NCBI GenBank assembly: GCA_018873225.1
Contig: JAEILZ010000001.1
Location: forward strand, 7,068,001 to 7,132,000
Direction of reading: 5' to 3'
DNA length: 64,000 nt
Source: [Phialemoniopsis] sp. UDSM-2020
Lineage: Eukaryota > Ascomycota > Sordariomycetes > Thyridiales > Thyridiaceae
Shown: positions 32,365 through 44,100 of the stretch, piece by piece
How the letters are laid out: each line of letters starts with the position of its first letter
Numbering within the stretch: the first letter of the stretch is position 1
The notes under the pieces: model-generated
What the model was told of the DNA's origin: nothing
The model's input: the letters and a program-made list of their open reading frames with translations, nothing else
Database searches by the model: none
Made by a program: the position numbers and the translations under genes

Positions 32365-35300
32365 CGTGAAGGGATCCGAGATGGAATGGCAAACAGGCAA
32401 TGGCTATGTATATGTCAGGGCAAATTGGGAGATGACGGCGCTCCGGGATCGGTCAAGGTGGACGAGCTTCGTGGGAAGCAGATGGGGGAACGATTCTGGG
32501 GAAGAGTGGCCTGTTTTGGGCTGCTGGGGGCACCAGAGTGGTTCGAGACGTGTGCTACGTGAGGGGCCCCGACAGTGACTAGTGGGTCGATCGCACCAAA
32601 ACTTTGGCTTTTGTCGCTCCCGGCCCGGGTGCCTTTGAATGCTCGCTCGTAGTCTTGTGTGCCGCTTGTGTCTCGTTGTGAAACGCGAGGCAAGAGGAAG
32701 GTGAGTCGATGAGGCGACAAGAGATCTATGGTTGTAATATGTATGGCTCGGAGATTGCCAGATGACGGGACAGAGATGCGAGAGAATGGGACGAGGAGGA
32801 CCCCGGATTTGAAAGAAGGGGCGCTGGAGAGGACCCCACGGGCCTAATAAAGGACTACCGTACCGCTAGACTGCGTGGTGGGAATGGAATGATGTATCAG
32901 CTACCGACCAACCAGAGAGCCGCGAGCTAGCAGGGGACGGGATCGCGCGATGATGCCCTGGTGGTTTTTTAATTTGGGCGGTATTTTGGATAGTGGTGAA
33001 TTGATGCTTGGTGATGCACACTGAATGACTGGTGTGCCGATCGGGAGGGACTGGTGAAATGGATTCGTGGACCCGTGGCGGAATGGAATGCAATATGCAC
33101 AGAGACACACACTCTCTCTCTCTCTCTTTCGTTTTCTTGTTGTAATCGCCAACAACAAATCCACAGATCAATCAAGCAACTGGAGAGGATCTTGACTGAC
33201 GATGCGAGGATAAGGGGGGGAAAAGGGCGGGGGTGGGCAGGATAAAGCGAGGCAGGTAAAGGAAGTGTGTGTGTGTGCGTCTGTTTAGTGAGGATCCTCG
33301 TCTCGTTGCTCTCGTTTCTGGCAATGACGTCGGATTGAGTTTGGCACCAAAAAGGGGGTCGTCGAAACGGGGGCGGAATGGGTTTCTTTTTGGTTCGACT
33401 CGTAGGTGGGTGGGTGGCAAAACCCTCTGTCACAGGCTTGCGCACTCGCTCACTCACCTCACTCACTTGTCCTGATGCCTGATAACGATACTTACCAAAG
33501 TGTCCATTTCACGGGTTCTTCTTGCTTATCTACTGCTCCTCACAGCCAGCCAACTAAGTACGTAAAGCAGGAGCCAGCCACGTATCTAGCCCCCCAAGAA
33601 ATGGAGGTGAATGAGTGGGAAGGAAGGGCGACGTCACAAGCGTGGGCTCCACCCATGTCACCCTGTTTGCGGGGTAAGACTTTAGCGTCTTTTACTGGTA
33701 AAGCCCCAGCACCCCCGGCCATCCAAGCTCAGCACACCAAAACCAGACACAACACAAAGTCTGGGAATGTTTGGCCTCTCTTTCGCTGCTTCTGGCCGCA
33801 TCACAATGTTCATCCACAGGGTCGAGATGCGAAAAGTAAAAGAGGAGCAGTGTCATGCCGAGATGGGCACCGTACACCGGCACTTCGTGCTTGATGATTG
33901 GTCAGTTCGGCCCACGGCGCGCGATACGGATCGTACTGCCAAGCGCGTGCTGCTAGGCTTCGTCCTGACCGATCGACACCACCCAGAAAGGTCTGGGCCT
34001 TGCTAGCTGTGTCAGTCTTCTTACTAGCACGTCGTGAAGTGGGTGTCAGAAAGGTTGAGGATTTAGGATCAACCTCTGCCCGAAGTACCTACTAACAAAC
34101 TGAGTGAGCCATATACGCTTAGGTAGTGGGATAATGCTCAGCGATCAGTTAGGTATTGAGGTCAACCGTCAACTAACCCTGACAACCACCTGGGTCGTGC
34201 AGCATTCTGAGCATGAGCATGAGCATGAGCGCGAGTATTCCGATCTTCTTCCATGAAGGATCAGCTGCTCTTGTCCAATAGCACCACGTTGCTGATTGAT
34301 GGCTTGATCCGCTCCATCTCCTCCTTTGATACACCCATGCAACCCTTTGTCCCCCAATCCGTCGGTTCCCATTGGCTACACTGCAAAAGCTGGCGGGGGT
34401 CCCTCTGCTTAGCTGACTTTTCCCCGGATTTCCAAGACTCGTCGATGCCATCTTGGCCCTTTGCCCAGTGCTCGAATGCCCACTTAGGGCACCGCGCGAG
34501 ACCACACACACCTCCACAGCTGCCTCCCCACCCGCAACCTGGCTGGGCGGCACTGGAGCCGTATGGTCGAGGCATAGGCATGTCGTACCCACCAGAAGAG
34601 GCCGGATGGCGGGGATTGATGCTACACACTTTCATTCTCCTCTCCTCTCTCTCGGGGCGTCAAGACGACAGCGTGTCTCATGCGTGTATCCTGCATGTGC
34701 TAGCGCAAACCTTGACCTTCCTTCCAGAAGAAATGCATGCTTCCCAGGATTCGAGTCGTGGTCTCTCGATAAGCATGTGGCTTGTCCCGCATCGTTTGCT
34801 GCCCGGCAACCTCTTGACTTGCCGTGGCACCCCTTCCCCCTTACCTGCTGTGGTGTGGGTAGGCTCCTGGTCAGTGTCCGAGTAGCAGTCAAATTGCCGT
34901 AGAGAACCTTGTTGGAAAAGATAAACGCACTGGTAATTCGATCAACCGCACTCAATTGGCAGGTGCATGACAACGAAGCAGGAAAGAGACCACAAAGTCA
35001 TGAGAATCTAAATAATCATCAATCATGATGGCTTTTGCCCCTGAAGAAGAGACGACCAATTCTGAAACAAGGAAGACAAGGCCTGTTCTAAAGCTACAGT
35101 GACATTTCCCGGTATTTTAAGACACACCTTGGGTATTTTGACACCCCTGGTCCCAGTCACAATGGACGAGCAATGAAAATGAATAACGAGGAAAAGAATG
35201 CGGAGTGGTCAGATGTGGTAGGAGGGGCTCTCCTGCATCTACACTTGGATTTTGTTCAAGACACAGTTAAACAGACACAGTGAACTATACGCCCGTTCAT

Positions 35301-35960
35301 GTTGATTAGGCACTGTGATGGTTCCCAATACTGGAAATACTACCACGATGAGACGATATACACTTTCCCGGTACCTTGGGAATCCTAAACCTTCAGATAG
35401 GGCAGGGACAAGGCCGGGCTTGTGAGGGATCGCCTCATCTGTGGAACGTCTACTTGAAACACTGACAGGTGACCCCATTGGGGGAGTGCTATGTCTATGG
35501 GGCTAGGATGTCGAATATAATCACCTCTCGTCACCGATGGGTGCACCCGCTGCTGGGGACAAGGTGTGGAGTAGGCCTTGGCCCGTTTCTTGGGCCATCG
35601 CTGTGACACAATTCAGAAAGACATTTGTAATTGAGTAGCTCTTCCAGTGGGTGTCATCGGAGCTTGTAGAGTAGGCCTGTTTACAGCCAGTTCTCCTACT
35701 CGTACAAGAGTATGCTGGACAGACATTCGCTAAGCCATCTTATCATTGAGGGCAATCTAAAGCGAACTGCCCATGCACAGTCGCAATGAGACTACAAGTC
35801 ACCACTATAGTCACAGAGCAGCTCCTGGTCACGGTCCAAGTGCGTATAGTCCGTCGGGAGCCTCGATTCCGACACACCATTGGGGGTTACCAAGACTACT
35901 GAACGATTATAGACTCGGTGCAGTCAGATGCAAGAAAAGAAGTCATTTGTCCGACCTGTA
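32365..35960. other. Long intergenic region with simple repeats
   Basis: About 3.6 kb without a supportable gene. Frames up to 210 codons near 34250-34885 overlap on both strands and look like chance. A (CT)n tract lies near 33109-33129 and a (GT)n tract near 33266-33277. The first part, to about 33200, is likely promoter and 5' UTR of the minus-strand disordered-protein gene. Confidence 0.45.
34204..34228. repeat. Short GAGCAT tandem repeat
   Basis: Three to four imperfect tandem copies of a 6-base GAGCAT unit in non-coding sequence; a minor microsatellite. Confidence 0.6.
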
Positions 35961-37178
35961 TCAAGCGACGGGGCGGTCCTGAATGAGAGTCTCTCCGTTC
36001 CACAGAGGGCCACCAGGATACACATAGTCGGGATCGACAACGAGCCGCTTGCCCATGTCGCGGGAACTTGTCATACCTAGATGGAAAGCTTAGCCAATTG
36101 CTTCGGCACGGACCATCAAAGAGACTTACCAGGGCAATCCGCACAGAGATCCTCAGGGATCTTGATGCCTTTCGGGAGGGACCCGGTAGTCCCGCTCTCT
36201 ACTTGAATCTGCGCGCAGGTAGCATACATCTGAGCGCTGACGTAGTCTTTCACGGCGGCACCAGGAAAGACCATGTCGAGACGCAGGAGATACTGCCCTG
36301 AGGGCGTCTGCTTGGGGAGTTGGAAGATGAACTTGATGAAGGCTGTTAGTATAGTAGATCATCGTCCTCTTATACTGATGGAAAGGAACCTACTCGTCCT
36401 GGGACCTTTTGACCGTTCCAAGGAAGCCAGTGGACGGGTTCGGCGAGAGACGGGTTGTATTCCAGGCCAAGGGTGTGAATTTTTACCCATTCGCCCGAGC
36501 CATCGTAGGTGTGCACATCCTGCTCATCCGGGACCTTAGACAGATGCGCCATGATTGGTCCAGGATGGTTAAGGTCCATGACGCCCTATATATACATACT
36601 GGGTTAGTACTGAGCCGACCGGCTTATAGTTGATACCGAGTTTACGGCAGCGGGATTACGAACATCAGGGTTCCACGATGGATCTGGCTTGAGGCAGGAA
36701 CCTCGGTTATCGGGACAATTATCCCAGATAACATCACGCTCCCAGAGCGCTGGGTCCTGTCTCACGTGTGCTACTTCTAAGGTGTCTCCCGGTTTCACGA
36801 TCAAAACATCGGTACCGTTAGCATGTGCCATGTTGTCGCGGCCGCACCGCACCGATTCGGGCATGTCGGTTGAATAAGTTGGGGCAACGTAGCTACGGCC
36901 ATTGTAGTTGGTGTTTGGAGTCCATGCCTCGAAGAACGGATCGGTTTTGTTGCTATCTGCGTGTCAGCCGTGAAGAGGGGAGCCTCGAGGTGAGGGGTAT
37001 GGTATACCGTATATATCGTGACGGGGCTTGCCATACACCGTTATGAGCAAGGCGTACGAAGGCGACTTTACACAGAGTTAGATGATCCATGAGCGGCCAG
37101 AGAGCGATTTATCTTACAGTGGGCTTGGCACAAGGGCAAAATAGCCGCCAGCGCGGTACACAGACTGAAGCGGGCCAT
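35961..37178 (-). CDS. AA9-like lytic polysaccharide monooxygenase (GH61), six exons
   Basis: Exons 37118-37178, 37008-37065, 36637-36952, 36394-36585, 36130-36331 and 35961-36076 join in phase to 314 aa. A 19-residue signal peptide (MARFSLCTALAAILPLCQA) leaves His20 as the mature N-terminus, the copper-brace residue of LPMOs. H152 (NHPGPIMAHL, matching the AA9 HxGP motif) and Y245 with Q243 (AQMYATCAQI) supply the other expected copper-site residues. The first exon boundary falls just after the His codon. The strand GQYLLRLDMVFPG lacks the usual second-sphere His: Gly233 occupies its place. An insertion with extra cysteines precedes H152. The C-terminus has the PGGPLWNGE block. Active AA9 enzymes cleave cellulose or xyloglucan oxidatively outside the cell. 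Exon 3/4 and 4/5 splice sites have alternatives a few codons away. No carbohydrate-binding module is present. Confidence 0.82.
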
Positions 37179-37701
37179 GGGTCAGTGTGGTGGTGTGTCG
37201 TCGATGGGAAAGAGACTCAAAGCCCGACAACGAGAAGACACTCAGCATGGCAGACTGTTTTCTAATATAGTTTTCCTCTCGAAAACTCCTTTTGGGTTGA
37301 CTCGGAAAGTTACGGAATTCGCACCACGCATGCTACTTCAATATGGCTAAATTATTTATCGAGCATGCACAGACTGCTCAAATGCAACCCTTCGGGCCCT
37401 GTGATACGTTAATCATTTATAGTAACTCAAAGATGTCTATCCTCCTGCATCACTTTGCACGCGACACAGCTACAGTAACAATGCCTTAGTCATTCAGTTA
37501 CTCTCAAACTCGGTATAGTTGATAAAGTTTGACAACACCCGAGCTCGCGGACAATGCCCGTGGACAAATGGCCAACACAGCCTCGACAACTCCAATGCCA
37601 CACAAAATGTCTTACCCCAGAATAAGGTGGCGATACCAACAACCATTACAGTATCTCCAGAAACCCCCCCAAACACGACACCACTCTCCAAAGGCATGCA
37701 T
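37179..37701. other. LPMO promoter region
   Basis: About 520 AT-rich bases between the LPMO start and the 3' end of the BTB gene, both on the minus strand. No gene was seen. Confidence 0.45.
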
Positions 37702-39525
37702 TTACATCTTGCCGCCGCCGAGAGTGCTGCTTCCCCGATTCATATATCGCTGCAACTTCGGCGTCATGGGCTTGAGGAGGCCCTGCTGGCCCAGAGCATG
37801 GTTGTCCAGCGTCACCCAAGGCGCAATCTTGGCCCAGATGGCTTCGTAGCGGGCGGCAAAGGCCGAGTTGAACATGAGGTACATGAGCGTACCATCCACG
37901 AGCTTGGCCATCGACACCCGCAGTGGGAACAGGATGTTGTCGCTTGTCAAGCTCTGCGGCCCTTGCTGGCCCGGCTGCTCGTACATGATGGTCAGGCTCT
38001 TGCGGAGCATCACCTCCAGCTCTAGGACGTCCTCGCTCAAAAAGGACGCCTTGACCGACACCTCGAGGGCGTCGGCGGCTTGGTCCAGGTGCGCAATGGC
38101 ATGGTCCATCAAGGCCTGATAGCCGATGGACGCGCCGGCGATAAAGTTGGCGACGTTGTGCAGCAGGCACTCGGCTTCGAGAGGTCGTGCCGGGTCCAGG
38201 TCTGCGCCAGGATAGGCTGCGACGATTTGTTAGCATGCTGGGTTCATACAATGTCGGCGAGGGGGGATGGCTGTGCTTACACTTGCAGTACATGAAGCGG
38301 AGGGCCGTCCCAAGCTGGCCCGGGTCGTGGCGATGGAGCGACAAGGATCGAGAGTTACCGCCAACGTCCTGTCGTGTGTCAGCGAGCGTCGACGTCTGAT
38401 ATTAAGAGGAGAAGAGAAAAACGCACCGTGTCAGCCAGGAGTAATTGACCGGTCAAGTAAGCTGACTCTCTGGCCAGGATGTGCTGGTGAAGCTTCCAAG
38501 AGACTTTTTTGCAGGTGATGAGAATGTCCCATCCGACAGGGTTGTAGAAGAGCCTGTTACAAGAAAGTAAAGGCAGATTGTCAGCTTTCTCGTGGTGCCT
38601 GGGTTTTGGTAACGGTATCAGGGACCACCCACCTTGCATCGTCTTGCTTCTGCAGGAACCGGACCATGGCTTGCTTGCCCTCATCTGGAGCTGCTTCTGG
38701 CACGGCCGCAGAGTCATCTTCAGCTGAACCCCGTGCTGATTCTCCGTGCACCTTGCCATCACACGCGGTCTTCGCCTCGTCTGCTTGTCGCTTCGTACTG
38801 ACGGTTGCGCTGTCAGCCTCCGTGCTGATATTCTCTTTCAACGCCTTCCCTGGGTGGGCATGGGTTTCGGCGTGAGTCTCGACGGTCTGTAGCCCGGAAG
38901 CTTGTCGTGACCCGGCCGCTTTATTTTTGGCTATCGCGTCTTTGATGATGCTTTGCTCGTCTCTTGAGAGCAGATCGAGGTGTTGTCTGCCACCTCTGAC
39001 TCTGGCCTCACCTTCGCTTCGGGCGGCCCCGACCCCAGCAACCCCAAGTGATGGAAAAGACTCCAGGCTTCCGGACTGATCGTGAGGTATTGTTTGTTTG
39101 TTGTTTGCTCCCTTTTTGCCGTGTACAGCAACGCCTGGCTTTTTCTTCAGAAATTGAAATAAGGTGGCCTCACCGCGACCGCCCGTCATGATATTCTCCC
39201 TGTTGCGCGGTTCTTGTGTGGCGCGCAGAGCCAGACTCGCCTGTCGGGGCTTCGAGACCTTTCTGGACTGGACGGTAGACCATGCACCCTCTGAGGTCCT
39301 GCGCTCGTCGCCGTGGCCTGGGCTCAAGGCAGTCGCTTCCTCTACCGCAGGCAAACCAACATTGGCGTTGCTCTGCTGGCCCGTGGCAATCTGAGCCCAC
39401 GTCTGTTGTTTGCTGGCACTGCCAGCCGATGTTGAGCGCATCTTGGCGGCCTGCGTAGGGGCAGAAGGCGAAGCATCCAAGTTTTTACCAAGGTCAGGGA
39501 ACTGGTCTTTGTTTGACTGGGTCAT
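37702..39525 (-). CDS. BTB/POZ-like domain protein with long disordered N-terminus
   Basis: Exons 38633-39525, 38427-38553, 38281-38368 and 37702-38216 join in phase to 540 aa. Residues 1-295 are polar and Ser/Gln/Lys-rich with no ordered domain apart from short blocks such as DQFPDLGKN and ATLFQFLKKKPG. From about residue 298, the sequence LFYNPVGWDILITCKKVSWKLHQHILARES has the BTB/POZ pattern of beta strands followed by the 'h-x-h-x-h-H-x-x-hL-x-x-x-S' helix. The helical part to about 430 contains CLLHNVANFIAGASIGYQALMDHA, as in fungal BTB proteins. The C-terminus (430-540) is helical and unassigned. BTB folds mediate dimerisation or Cul3 binding; which applies here is unknown. The ATG at 39525 opens the frame (MTQSNKDQ). 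Confidence 0.78.
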
Positions 39526-41033
39526 CTTTCTTCTCGGCAAGCATGGAGGTGACGAGTGGATCTTTGTGACTGTGTGATGAATGGGGTGACTCTGGTGTTG
39601 TCAAGTGACGAGTATGTTCGAGAGCAAGCAAACAAGTTTCTCAGAAAACATTGACAGTGAATGTTTGTGCAACCTCTTGAAGCGGGTCTTTCAAAATTTG
39701 AAACCAAAACACTTAAATGTGTTCTGATAACTGTCAATAGTGTGCGAGCCTCGCGGGGTCAGGCTCGCATGAGAGGTCACTCACCCACCATCAACCATCA
39801 TTCCAACCACAAGATGCCGTTGAAATATCAAATCTGTAATTATTTATAGTATCCGCTCCCATGAAATCGGCATTAGCTCTTGTGTCGCCAGTTGGTCCAG
39901 CCAACCATGACTGCCTTGATAATGTAGCCATATGCAACCTAAGATTGGCTCTTTGAAGTGAAGCTACAATGCCTACATTGCCGTTGTCTATCATCCGACT
40001 CAATCGACCTTCATATCCTTGCTGGCCGCCACACATCTGGCTTTCATTTCTCGGCCATAATTAACTACCCGACTTTTACATCGGTAGGAGAATTTCGGTG
40101 GCTAGAATGATCACTGCTTGTATGTCGACTTCCCACAAAAGCCTCACCTCTATTTTTACCTCAAAGGTCCAATAACTCTTTTGCTTTTTTAATAATGACA
40201 AAAATACACCGTCTGTTTTGATATCCTTGTAGACACTGTCAGATAATGACAACTCATATCGGCTTCAGTGCGGTCTGTGAAGGGAGACAATTCTTCAATT
40301 CAACACAAGATTCAACGCAGTTTGTTATACAACACAAGGAACGTAGTTATCTTGCTATCTGACATAAACCTACTTTGGTTGCAGCTAGAAATCCGCATGG
40401 CTGGTATACCCTCATGCGCTGAGATTGTGGCTCCCAATCAGCAAGAATTTCCGGGTCCTGGATTTTTGTGACTGCACAGTGGTTTACTTCGAGATAAAAT
40501 TAAAGTTCAACCTTAAAGTCTCGCTATCATCACAAGTGATGACTGCTCTGAAACAATGCTGGTCTCTTCTTGAGAGACTGGCTTTCTCCGTATAAGTCGT
40601 GTCAATCTCTTTCTTAGTCTAATGTTAAAATCATAACCACACAAAAGACTATATGAACTCAATTTACGAGACGTGTTGAACAATTCCTACCCTGTACGCG
40701 CTATCTCAGAATCTATTGGCCTCAGCATTAGTCTTGTCAGACACCGTTCGAGCTCCCATACGGAGTTTACGTGGTCCAATTGTATAGATTGCACAACATC
40801 CCTGCTCTTCAGAGAACACTATAATTGTCTCGGATGCTGGAAGCGCTTCGCAACGAGCCTGTATTCACGTGCTAGACACCTTGAGAACCTTGCGTCCTAA
40901 CTTACTTTGAAGGATTCCAGATTCAAGGGTGTGGGTTTGAATCTGGGTACGGCTTGATTTCTTGATCAAAGGCGGCCAATACGCACACTTCGCAAAGCAA
41001 ATACAGGACGTGCCAACATGTAGAATGTCACCT
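39526..41033. other. AT-rich gene-free region
   Basis: About 1.5 kb, clearly AT-richer than the neighbours (for example 40080-40680). No exon is supported. The base composition and the stop density in all frames are compatible with an old repeat altered by repeat-induced point mutation, but no transposon ends or coding remnants were recognised. Confidence 0.45.
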
Positions 41034-42751
41034 CTACTCTCCTTCAGCCTTCCTCTTCGCTAACCATTCAGAGTATCGAAACGCCTTGCCGTCGCTCGTC
41101 ATCAGGTCCTGGTATCCCTTATGTGCAATGTTGTCCAAGACATGACTGTAGGTGTTGAGGAAAAGCCGATTTTCTTCCGGGTTCTGCTCCAGATTGTTCA
41201 CAGCGGTTCGGAAGGGTACGGCCGCAGAAATTACTCCATGGAGTTTCATATCGTCTTGAATGTGAAACTCAATGCTTTGTAGAATGCGAATCGACAGATC
41301 CCTCATCTGGTCGGAGATATGTTGGCTCTCTGGAGTGTGGTCGTTTAGGAGCACCTCTAGTGCCATCAAGTCGGGATACCGTTGTCGTATCTGTCTGACG
41401 TGAGTGACACAAGTGATCCAGAAAGCCCAATAGTGAATTTGGTACAAGGCTCGACTGATGTCGGGAAACCAGACCGAGACTCGGTCATCGCCGCGAGGAA
41501 CGGTCCACCAAAAGGGTTCAGCCTTCACTATAGTCTTGTAGTTTTCTGTCAGCTGATCAGCTATCCGGATCATCCCACAGAGAGCACGTCTTGCAGCGAG
41601 GGGTGTCCTGTCAGTAGCCATGGACTGATAGGCGTCAATGTCGTTGAGAATGGCAGGCAGCTGGCTTATAGTGTCCTGGAGAGCATGGAGTGGTGTCGGA
41701 GAAGAGTGGCGAAACGGCTCGACACTCCAAGGCTCTGCCGTGAGAAAAGAAGTCTTTTTTGTGACGAATGAGTGGAGGATCTGGAGAGCAGGGGTCAGAG
41801 ATGAACACTTGTGAACGAGACAGGGACTTAGCCACCTGGGTAGGGCGGAGGCCATGGACAAACAGTTGATGAGCCATGCCCGAAGAGTAGAAAGAGGGCG
41901 GTTGGCGCTGGATCAACGTGGCGATCCCTTGAGCGTGGATTGCACAGCCGAGACTCGACGTGGGCAGCACCATCTACAAAGACATGTGAGACCACATGGC
42001 CACGTGTGTATGGATAGGAGGTGTGGGTGAGCTTCACTTCTGAAAGAAATAGACACATCATCGACGCTGCCAGCGCTTCAAAGGACGAGTCATTCTCCCG
42101 GCTGACCGCCAAACGCAAGGACCGCAGAGCCGAGCACCGCGCATTGAGTGCGTCGGAGATGGGCGCTCGGCCGTGGCGACCTCTGGCGATCAGGGCGGTC
42201 CCCAAGGCCTTAATTGCCGGGGAGAGAAAGTACTCATGCGAGGTTCGAAGCAGCCGCGGGAGTATGTCCATCCACGAACTAGACGTACAGGAAAACGAGG
42301 CCGCCGAGGGATTGGAGAAGCTGGAGAGCTCGCTGGTGGGTATAAAGTTTTGGATGCACAAGGAGATAACATCTGACAACGGCCAGCTCAGTGACTGGCA
42401 TACCACGGGATCATGACTTTTATGCGACGCGGCCTCCTTCTTCTTTCTAGTCCTTGAGGGCCTGGCTTCTGGGGCTAGTCGTTTCCCTCGACCCCCTCGA
42501 CCCTGCCCGGTAGGAGTTGCAGATTGAGGAGGGAGGAAAATCCAGTCTGGCGGGTACCCAGGACATTGCCGGCCCTTTACGAGGCACTGGGAACAGCTGG
42601 GGAGTTTGCCATCGCACTGCGAGGCCGGGAGCCAAATGGTCAGTCATGGAGTACAGACGCTATAGCGCAGTGCAGGCTCCTTTGAAGGGTGACTTACTCC
42701 TAGCTTTCGCGAGCGGCAAGCCTGGCACACAGTTAGCTGGCGTGTTTTCAT
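41034..42751 (-). CDS. Zn2Cys6 transcription factor, short fungal_trans_2-like type
   Basis: Exons 42698-42751, 42038-42616, 41836-41973 and 41034-41780 join in phase to 505 aa. The zinc cluster sits at the extreme N-terminus: C9-x2-C12-x6-C19-x6-C26-x2-C29-x6-C36, with an intron between the second and third cysteines. A Lys/Arg-rich nuclear-localisation stretch follows (about 64-85). The rest resembles the small regulators with a DUF3468/fungal_trans_2 region: 'CAIHAQGIATLIQ' and 'SGMAHQLFVHGLRP' match the GAxxLI and LFxxxR blocks of that group. Such regulators often sit beside genes they control, and a small secreted protein gene lies divergently 838 bases away. The target is inferred from position only. 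Intron 2 was placed at 41974-42037 because reading through gives a stop. Confidence 0.83.
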
Positions 42752-43588
42752 CTCTTCTCTGTTGTTACAATGGCCTGAAGCGACGCAGAGGCGATATTAC
42801 GACAGAACATTGATCTGAACATCACTTACACGGACGAGAGCGCGAGCGTCTGGCTTAAAGCTTGGCGGGTAATGCTTCCAGGTTTGGTTTAGGCCAGATA
42901 GCTTCACCCGGAGGAAGGGTCTCGGTTGATCAATGATCCTACCTGTTTTGGGTAGCAAAACCCGCCAAGCTTTCGCGGCTCATCTACCTTATAAAGAAAC
43001 CACATAACAAATCAAATTTAATATCAAATGCTCGGTTCGTCCCCATTGCCGCAAGCGCGTACCAGGATTCGCACAGGCGCTCCGGTTCCAAGACAGCACT
43101 GATCGTCAGTCTGGCTGCTGTCCTCACCAAGTAGACGTTTCAACGTTTGCATCCTGTTGCAGCTTTGCAAGTAAGAACGATGTCAACCCACCCGGGTTTT
43201 CAACGCCTCGCTAACGGGGGTGCAGCAACTCCACAAGGCGAGTGACGTTGGATCTGCGGAGAGTGTGATGAGATTTCCCAGGCCGGATGCCCTCTGCTTG
43301 TGTTTATTTGCGCAAGAAACTAGTGCATCAGGCCATCGAAATCAATCAAGTACGGAACAGTCTAACTATTTACCTTCTTCGGCTTGCCGAATGCCACCGC
43401 GAAAAGCGGTATGTTTGATTCTCTGCTGTTGATGGTGGATGTGGTGACGGGAGCGATGGTCGTCTTGTCTGCGTGTTGAAAAATATATAAATATGGCACT
43501 TGATCCTCATCGATGGTACTGAAGACACGACAACTCAACACTCTCTATCCCTAGAAAGCGACTTGTCTGCTCCGACCGTTTCTTTAAG
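42752..43588. other. Divergent promoter region, regulator / secreted protein
   Basis: 838 bases serving both the third Zn2Cys6 gene and the secreted-protein gene. It holds the 14-bp inverted repeat listed separately and a TATAAATAT element at about 43485-43493, some 100 bases before the secreted-protein start. Confidence 0.5.
42857..42973. repeat. 14-bp perfect inverted repeat, arms 42857-42870 and 42960-42973
   Basis: AAAGCTTGGCGGGT (42857-42870) and its exact reverse complement (42960-42973) are separated by 89 bases. Each arm holds GGCGGG/CCCGCC. It lies about 105 bases upstream of the regulator's ATG. It may be a paired binding site or the ends of a tiny inverted-repeat element; neither is shown. 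Confidence 0.6.
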
Positions 43589-44100
43589 ATGGGCCTCAAT
43601 ACCTTCACTTCTTTGATTGCCCTTGTGCTCGGCGCCAGCGCCGCCCCGGCCCTGCAAGATGGCGCCCCGGATACGCCTCAAGATTGCTATAGCCGCCAGA
43701 CGGTGGCCATGTTCGACACATGGACTACCGAATGCAATGTGGGAAGCGGTCGATCGACGGGCATGCAGATCGCCAGTCCCGCCTGGGACAAGCTATGCCG
43801 ACCTCTACCCGAGGACACGCATGCCATTGATGTCACTTTGCTTGCCGAGGGCTGCCACAGTGAGTAGTGATACCTCAAGCTCTTTTCCAACGTGGAAAGA
43901 AGTATACCCTATGATAAACAGATGCTGATGGGTTGTTTCGCAAAGTCCAAACCTTCAAAGACCCCACGTGCGGGGACTATCCCAACAATCGCCTTTTCAA
44001 GATGAACCTTGGCTGCATGTGGACTGGCGGCCAGATCTACAAGTCCTTCAAGGTGACCTGCGACAACTCGACTCTCGAAGAGCTACTTGCCCAGGAGTGA
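43589..44100 (+). CDS. Small secreted cysteine-rich protein (effector-like)
   Basis: Exons 43589-43859 and 43922-44100 join in phase (CACA/GTGAGT donor, AACAG acceptor) to 149 aa. A clear signal peptide of about 19-21 residues (MGLNTFTSLIALVLGASAAPA) leads a mature protein of about 130 residues with seven cysteines (in DCYS, TECN, LCRP, EGCH, PTCG, LGCM and VTCD). The odd number leaves one possibly free. No family was recognised. Size, secretion and cysteine content fit a candidate effector or other apoplastic protein, as inference. It is transcribed divergently from the 505-aa regulator. The ATG at 43589 is the only one that gives a signal peptide. Confidence 0.82.

Noticed and set aside
34253..34885. 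Plus-strand frame of 210 codons in the long intergenic region
   Set aside because: It overlaps other long frames on both strands, has no domain or composition typical of the neighbours' genes, and no supporting start context or conserved-looking motif.
40921..40960. TTTGAATCTGGG, a weak tRNA T-loop-like string
   Set aside because: No complementary stems at tRNA distances.
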